Assembly (NCBI GenBank): GCA_025963635.1
Contig: JAOQAK010000063.1
Span: 1 to 64,000 of the forward strand
DNA from: Ferruginibacter sp.
GTDB taxonomy: Bacteria > Bacteroidota > Bacteroidia > Chitinophagales > Chitinophagaceae
Direction of reading: 5' to 3'
DNA length: 64,000 nucleotides
Notes under the pieces: model-generated
What the model was told of the DNA's origin: nothing
Seen by the model: the letters and a program-made list of their open reading frames with translations, nothing else
Databases searched by the model: none
Position numbers and translations under genes: made by a program
Shown here: positions 60,024-64,000 of the stretch, piece after piece
Numbering within the stretch: the first letter of the stretch is position 1
Layout of the letters: each line of letters opens with the position of its first letter

Positions 60024-60947
60024 TCAATGTGTTGAGCTTAGTTCTGTTTCCTGGAAGGAATTTTCAATAATCCTGAGCACCTCTGCTTTTGAAGAAATGG
60101 TTTCTGTAGCCCGAAGAATTAAAACGGGTATCTGCGCCTGGTGAATTAATTGTTGCGCATAATCGCCCAGGTAGTAATCTTTGATATTGTTATCCAATTC
60201 GGCACTAATTACCAGCAGGTCGTATGGATATTCGCCTTTCTTAATCGTATCCAGTAAATGGGCCGCAAACTTATCGTCTTTGAAATAATAGTTCATAGTA
60301 GTATTGAATTCGTCTGCCGAAGCTTGCTTCTTGAATATTTCAGTAAGTTTTGAAATGATGTGCAACTCCTCGATATAATCCGGATTGCGCAAGCCCAGGA
60401 AATGCAGGGTGGCTTTGTTTTTCAGGATGATGGGCCGGATCAGCTCGTATTTTTCAAATACACTGACAACAGGCCTTGCAGGGAACAATACATCCGTAAA
60501 ATTTTCATACATTTTGCCTGCCACTACCGACAAAACCGGGCAGTGCGATTTCTTGATCACATTATAGGTATTTGTACCGGCATAGTGTTCGCGGTATCCG
60601 GCGTTGCCATTTTTACCCATTACGATAAGGTCTGAGTTTTTTTCTTTTGCCGTTTGAAGAATTGTATTGGGAATAAAGCCTGACTTGTAAACAATGCCAC
60701 AACTAACCCCATCGCCATTTTTTACGGATGCCGCCAGCCTGCCTAAAGAAACGATGGCGATGTCCGGATCCGAATTGCTGCCCATATTATCCTCCGGGTA
60801 CAAAGTGTTGTCCAAATCAAAAACATGCAGCAATTTTAAGTCGGCCTTGTGTCGCTTTGCGATCGCCACAGCGGTTTGCAATGCGTTCATGGAGTTATTA
60901 CTAAAATCAATGGGTACCAATATCCTGGTGATGTCGAAACTTTTCAT
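60024..60947 (-). CDS. Universal stress protein, two Usp domains
   Basis: A 307-residue tandem Usp protein. The N-terminal domain starts FDITRILVPIDFSNNSMNAL, and its ATP signature is GKNGNAGYREHYAGT. The second domain has DLLVISAELDNN and a C-terminal PVLILRATE, without a full signature. It is cytoplasmic. It lies between another Usp gene and hpf, all on the minus strand, so the run is likely a stress operon. Confidence 0.9.
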   Translation of the reverse strand: MKSFDITRILVPIDFSNNSMNALQTAVAIAKRHKADLKLLHVFDLDNTLYPEDNMGSNSDPDIAIVSLGRLAASVKNGDGVSCGIVYKSGFIPNTILQTAKEKNSDLIVMGKNGNAGYREHYAGTNTYNVIKKSHCPVLSVVAGKMYENFTDVLFPARPVVSVFEKYELIRPIILKNKATLHFLGLRNPDYIEELHIISKLTEIFKKQASADEFNTTMNYYFKDDKFAAHLLDTIKKGEYPYDLLVISAELDNNIKDYYLGDYAQQLIHQAQIPVLILRATETISSKAEVLRIIENSFQETELSSTH

Positions 60948-60996
60948 GACAGCGGTTTAAAAATTTATTAGTAAAATCGGATCGAAGCTGATTAAT

Positions 60997-61914
60997 TTAG
61001 AGTACAGACATTTGTTGCAAACCAGCACCACCATCGTAATGGAGCTCTTCTTCTTCTACACTTTCTTCCATGGGCTTTATACACAGCACCGGCAGGTGGG
61101 CGTGATTAATTACATGCCTTGTATAAGTTCCAACAATTAGCTGGTCATATAATGAATCATTCTCCGCAGTTAAAACGATCAGGTCTGCCCCCATCAACGA
61201 AGCAATTTTCACAACTTCTTCCTCCATATTTTCGCCTACTTTATAATATGTGGCAGCTTCCACATGATCCTCTTCTAATTTTTCCTTCAAACGGGCAGTA
61301 AGGGTTTTTACTAAGTCAATATCTTCGGCTCCATCCCTGGCCAATCCCAAAACCTTCAGCGTTGCATCATCTTTGCTGACCATCTTCTGAACAAAATCAT
61401 ATTTCTGTAAAGCATGCGGAACTGGTCTTACAGGAAACAATATCTTTTTAAAAGATTCATATTTTTTCTTTTCAGGGATGGTAAGTACCGGGCAGACAGC
61501 ATTCTTAATCACATTGAACGCGTTTGAACCAATCACCGAATCTCTGTACCCGGATGATCCATGAGCACCAATCACCACGATATCTGCATTTTGATCCCGG
61601 CAAATTTGTATGATGGAAGAAGATACCCCGCCAGCTACAGCAATAATTTCGCATGGCATTATATACCGGGCTTTAATGGAATGCTGCAATTTTCGCAGGT
61701 GCTCCTCAGAATGCTGTGTCATTGCTTTCATTTCCTCCGTTGATACCTGGTTATCGCCGGTGAAGCCAGCTAAGCCAGCTATTTCAACAACATTCACAAG
61801 TAGTATTGCAGCAGCATGCCGGTTAGCCATGGCGACCGCTGTATCTAATGCATTGAGGGAAGCAGGACTAAAATCAATTGCCACCAGTATTTTGTTAATG
61901 TTATAATTGATCAT
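60997..61914 (-). CDS. Universal stress protein, two Usp domains
   Basis: A 305-residue tandem Usp. The start is MINYNINKILVAIDFSPASL, and the ATP signature is GAHGSSGYRDSVIGS near residue 130. The second domain (ADLIVLTAENDSLYDQL) again is degenerate, ending PVLCIKPMEES and an acidic tail. It is 49 nt above the next Usp gene, which suggests one transcript running to hpf. The gap 61915-62213 separates it from the histidine kinase. Confidence 0.9.
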   Translation of the reverse strand: MINYNINKILVAIDFSPASLNALDTAVAMANRHAAAILLVNVVEIAGLAGFTGDNQVSTEEMKAMTQHSEEHLRKLQHSIKARYIMPCEIIAVAGGVSSSIIQICRDQNADIVVIGAHGSSGYRDSVIGSNAFNVIKNAVCPVLTIPEKKKYESFKKILFPVRPVPHALQKYDFVQKMVSKDDATLKVLGLARDGAEDIDLVKTLTARLKEKLEEDHVEAATYYKVGENMEEEVVKIASLMGADLIVLTAENDSLYDQLIVGTYTRHVINHAHLPVLCIKPMEESVEEEELHYDGGAGLQQMSVL

Positions 61915-62213
61915 GCCGTTAAGTTTATTTGCAAGATGCTGGTTTAAATCAGCCGGGTTAACAAATGGAAATGCAGGTTAACAATGTAAATAACGTGACA
62001 GGTATTCTCATGATTACACAATTGCAATTACATGCCTTCGATATCGGGCACAAAGTAGTACCAGGGCATTAAGCGCTAATTAAAAGAAGATTAGAAAATG
62101 ATTAGAAAACAGGGTGATGTCAGGTATAAAGCATCTCTTGAATGAGTGAATTATAATTGGTAAACTGTGATTATTGCTTATTGCGCCTTGATCAATTCAC
62201 GCTTGACATACGA

Positions 62214-63605
62214 CTACAGGATGGCGGCTTTATCTGCAACAGGTAATGTAATCGTAAACGCAGTACCCTTATTTAAAACAGACTGCACCGATATTTCGCC
62301 CTTGTGCAATTTAATGAAGCGGCTGGCCAAAGAGAGTCCAAGCCCGGAGCCAGCGACATTTCTGCTGTTTTCAGCACGATAAAAAGGTTGAAAAATGTTT
62401 TCAAGGTCGGGTTTGGCAATACCACGGCCTTCGTCTTCTATTAATATCACAATTTGTCTGTGCTGCACAGAAAGTTTTACTTTGGCCAAATGATTGTTGG
62501 AAAATTTACAGGCATTCGATACAATGTTTTTTATAGCCGCAAACAGCAATACGGCGTTACCAAAAACAAGTAGATTCTCTTCCTGCTCGGGTAACTGATC
62601 AAAATTGAGATGCACCGAATAACGAGCATCTATTTTCTTCATCTCTTTTGGCAAAAGCATCAGTACTTCATCTACTCTTACAAGGTCGATCTCGATGCCA
62701 CCGGGAGTACCCGAAGCCTTGGCAAATTCCAATAAAGTTTGGGTAAGATTGCTGAGATGGCGCACATCCTGGTAAACAGAACGCATCACCTGCCGGTATT
62801 CTTCCGCCCCTCTTTGTCTTTGTAACGCTACTTCCAGCTGGCTCGAAATAGAAGTAAGCGGTGTTGACAGTTCATGACTCGCATTGGATATAAACCGCCG
62901 CTGGATGTCAAAGCTTTCCTGCAGGCGGTTAAGCAGTTCGTTCAATGTGCCGGTTAAATTATTCCACTCATCATTGGCATGGCCCGATTTGATCCGATGT
63001 GTTAAATTCTTTGCAGAAATAACATTTACTTCATCCGTGATCCTCCTGATAGGCCATAGCAAACCGGTTGAAAAAAAATATCCCGAAGCAAGCCCAACAA
63101 GGATTCCACCGGTTAAGCTAAATAATAAAATAAACTGCAAACGTTCAAGATAGTTCCTTCCTTCGGCATCATAAGCGGCAGCAACAATTACGATTTTGGA
63201 TTGGATATCAGTATCGCACCATGCAAGCACTTCTTTTTTCCCAATCCTAAAAAACACTTCTTTATTTTTCCTTGCAGCATCCAATATTGCTTTACTTACA
63301 TGAATCGTATCAGCGGGCGTATCGGCATACGTATAAATAAGTACATCAAAATAATTGTATGCCTGAACCGTTTTATTCGTCATCGACAAAGCAGTGGAAG
63401 CATCTATCTTATTAATCAGCGCCTGGTCAAATGTTTCTGATTGATTGAGCAGGCTTGCGGTTGTAAGGGCACGGTTGAGCAGGCGGCTCTTTACATTTTC
63501 GATGCGGTTGCTATGAGAAAAATAGTAGACCGAACTGCATAATAACGATAGCAGCAAAAACACGATCATTGTAAAAAGCAAGGTTATTTTAATCCTAACC
63601 GGCAT
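62214..63605 (-). CDS. Sensor histidine kinase
   Basis: A 463-residue membrane kinase. Two membrane helices (IKITLLFTMIVFLLLSLLCS near the start; QFILLFSLTGGILVGLASGYF near 165) flank a periplasmic sensor loop of about 130 residues. Then come a HAMP segment, the phospho-acceptor His in FISNASHELSTPLTS, and HATPase boxes: N in NIVSNACKFSNN, G1 in DEGRGIAKP, F in FQPFYRAEN and G2 in GSGLGLSLA. Its ATG overlaps the response-regulator stop (ATGA). The signal is unknown. Confidence 0.93.
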   Translation of the reverse strand: MPVRIKITLLFTMIVFLLLSLLCSSVYYFSHSNRIENVKSRLLNRALTTASLLNQSETFDQALINKIDASTALSMTNKTVQAYNYFDVLIYTYADTPADTIHVSKAILDAARKNKEVFFRIGKKEVLAWCDTDIQSKIVIVAAAYDAEGRNYLERLQFILLFSLTGGILVGLASGYFFSTGLLWPIRRITDEVNVISAKNLTHRIKSGHANDEWNNLTGTLNELLNRLQESFDIQRRFISNASHELSTPLTSISSQLEVALQRQRGAEEYRQVMRSVYQDVRHLSNLTQTLLEFAKASGTPGGIEIDLVRVDEVLMLLPKEMKKIDARYSVHLNFDQLPEQEENLLVFGNAVLLFAAIKNIVSNACKFSNNHLAKVKLSVQHRQIVILIEDEGRGIAKPDLENIFQPFYRAENSRNVAGSGLGLSLASRFIKLHKGEISVQSVLNKGTAFTITLPVADKAAIL

Positions 63606-64000
63606 CAGGTTTCTTTTAAAATATAACCCATTCCGACCTGGGTTTGAATTAGTTTATGATCAAAGTTTTTATCCACCTTATTGCGCAGGTAACTGATATA
63701 CACATCGATCACATTGGTGTTGGTATCAAAATCCATATCCCACACATTGATCGCGATATCTGCCCTGGATACCACCCGGTTTTTATTGCGTAAAAGATAT
63801 TCGAGCAGTTGAAATTCTTTTGCGGTGAGATGAATAAGAATGTTATCGCGTTTAACTTCCTTGTTATCAAGATTCATTTCGAGATTGGATAATTTAAGGA
63901 GGTTTCCCACGGGTACATATTGGGCGAGGGTGCGCTTTAATAGCGCTCTGATCTTTAAAAGCAATTCCCTGAACTCAAAGGGCTTTACGATATAATCGTC
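63605..64000 (-). CDS. OmpR-family response regulator (5' end beyond window)
   Basis: The frame is open from the window edge (64000) to TGA at 63605, 131 residues. It begins with the end of the receiver domain: DDYIVKPFEFRELL, with the conserved KP Lys, then the winged-helix DNA-binding domain (LTAKEFQLLEYLLRNKNRVV, SYLRNKVDKNF). The phospho-acceptor Asp lies outside the window. It pairs with the kinase it overlaps by one ATGA quartet and is likely transcribed first. Confidence 0.93.
   Translation of the reverse strand, partial: DDYIVKPFEFRELLLKIRALLKRTLAQYVPVGNLLKLSNLEMNLDNKEVKRDNILIHLTAKEFQLLEYLLRNKNRVVSRADIAINVWDMDFDTNTNVIDVYISYLRNKVDKNFDHKLIQTQVGMGYILKET

Overview
The window comes from a member of the Bacteroidota, most likely the Chitinophagaceae. 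The signs are type IX secretion (T9SS) sorting domains on two large secreted proteins, a fused SecDF, Bacteroidota families such as DUF2851, DUF4251, DUF4142, DUF6544 and HYC_CC_PP, frequent TAnnTTTG-type promoter boxes, and starts that do not rely on Shine-Dalgarno sites. I see no rRNA, CRISPR array, transposase, integrase or prophage. There is one tRNA, tRNA-Leu.

Layout. 1-7.4 kb is housekeeping: DUF2851, maf, a UbiA prenyltransferase, a KdsC-like phosphatase, an unlisted 43-codon gene, iscX and a [2Fe-2S] ferredoxin on the minus strand, then a GyrI-like lipoprotein, a DUF2520 Rossmann protein and an alpha/beta hydrolase. 7.4-16.2 kb holds topA, a T9SS protein, a serine beta-lactamase-like lipoprotein and secDF. 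17-29 kb holds a 1336-residue glycine-rich T9SS protein, a ThuA protein, a winged-helix protein, and a minus-strand series of a small membrane protein, DUF6544, a 54-residue gene, an IlvD/Edd dehydratase and an SDR. The last two look like an oxidative sugar-acid route.

29.6-39 kb is a copper/silver-type efflux island: HYC_CC_PP protein, double heavy-metal-binding protein, DUF3347, a CusA-type RND pump split in two, TolC-like protein, and two tandem adaptors that each carry a metal-binding domain. 39-43.4 kb has an NTT-like membrane protein with HEAT repeats, a cNMP-binding protein and a Usp. 43.7-48.2 kb is a galactan module: a GH53 lipoprotein and a rare-looking GH2-GH53 fusion. 48.3-57 kb carries a U32 protease/hydroxylase-ferredoxin-PNPOx-like operon, queD, an Rrf2 regulator, DUF4142, a TrmN6-like methyltransferase, a lysine/alanine dehydrogenase-like enzyme, hscB and tRNA-Leu. 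Downstream of the tRNA lies about 1.4 kb of decayed DNA with two truncated gene ends pointing away from one junction. 58.8-64 kb is a stress block: HPF, two Usp proteins and an OmpR-type two-component system that runs off the window.

The most unusual signal is a family of intergenic elements. Each is built from imperfect 7-nt (once 8-nt) units, often as two inverted arms around a spacer, and each copy has its own unit sequence. One supplies the stop codon of the DUF3347 gene. One sits where cusA is split. In a third, one arm encodes the hydrophobic core of an adaptor's lipoprotein signal peptide. Several short genes absent from a 60-codon ORF list were recovered by reading the gaps by hand (43, 54, 45 and 32 residues), as were two decayed gene ends.
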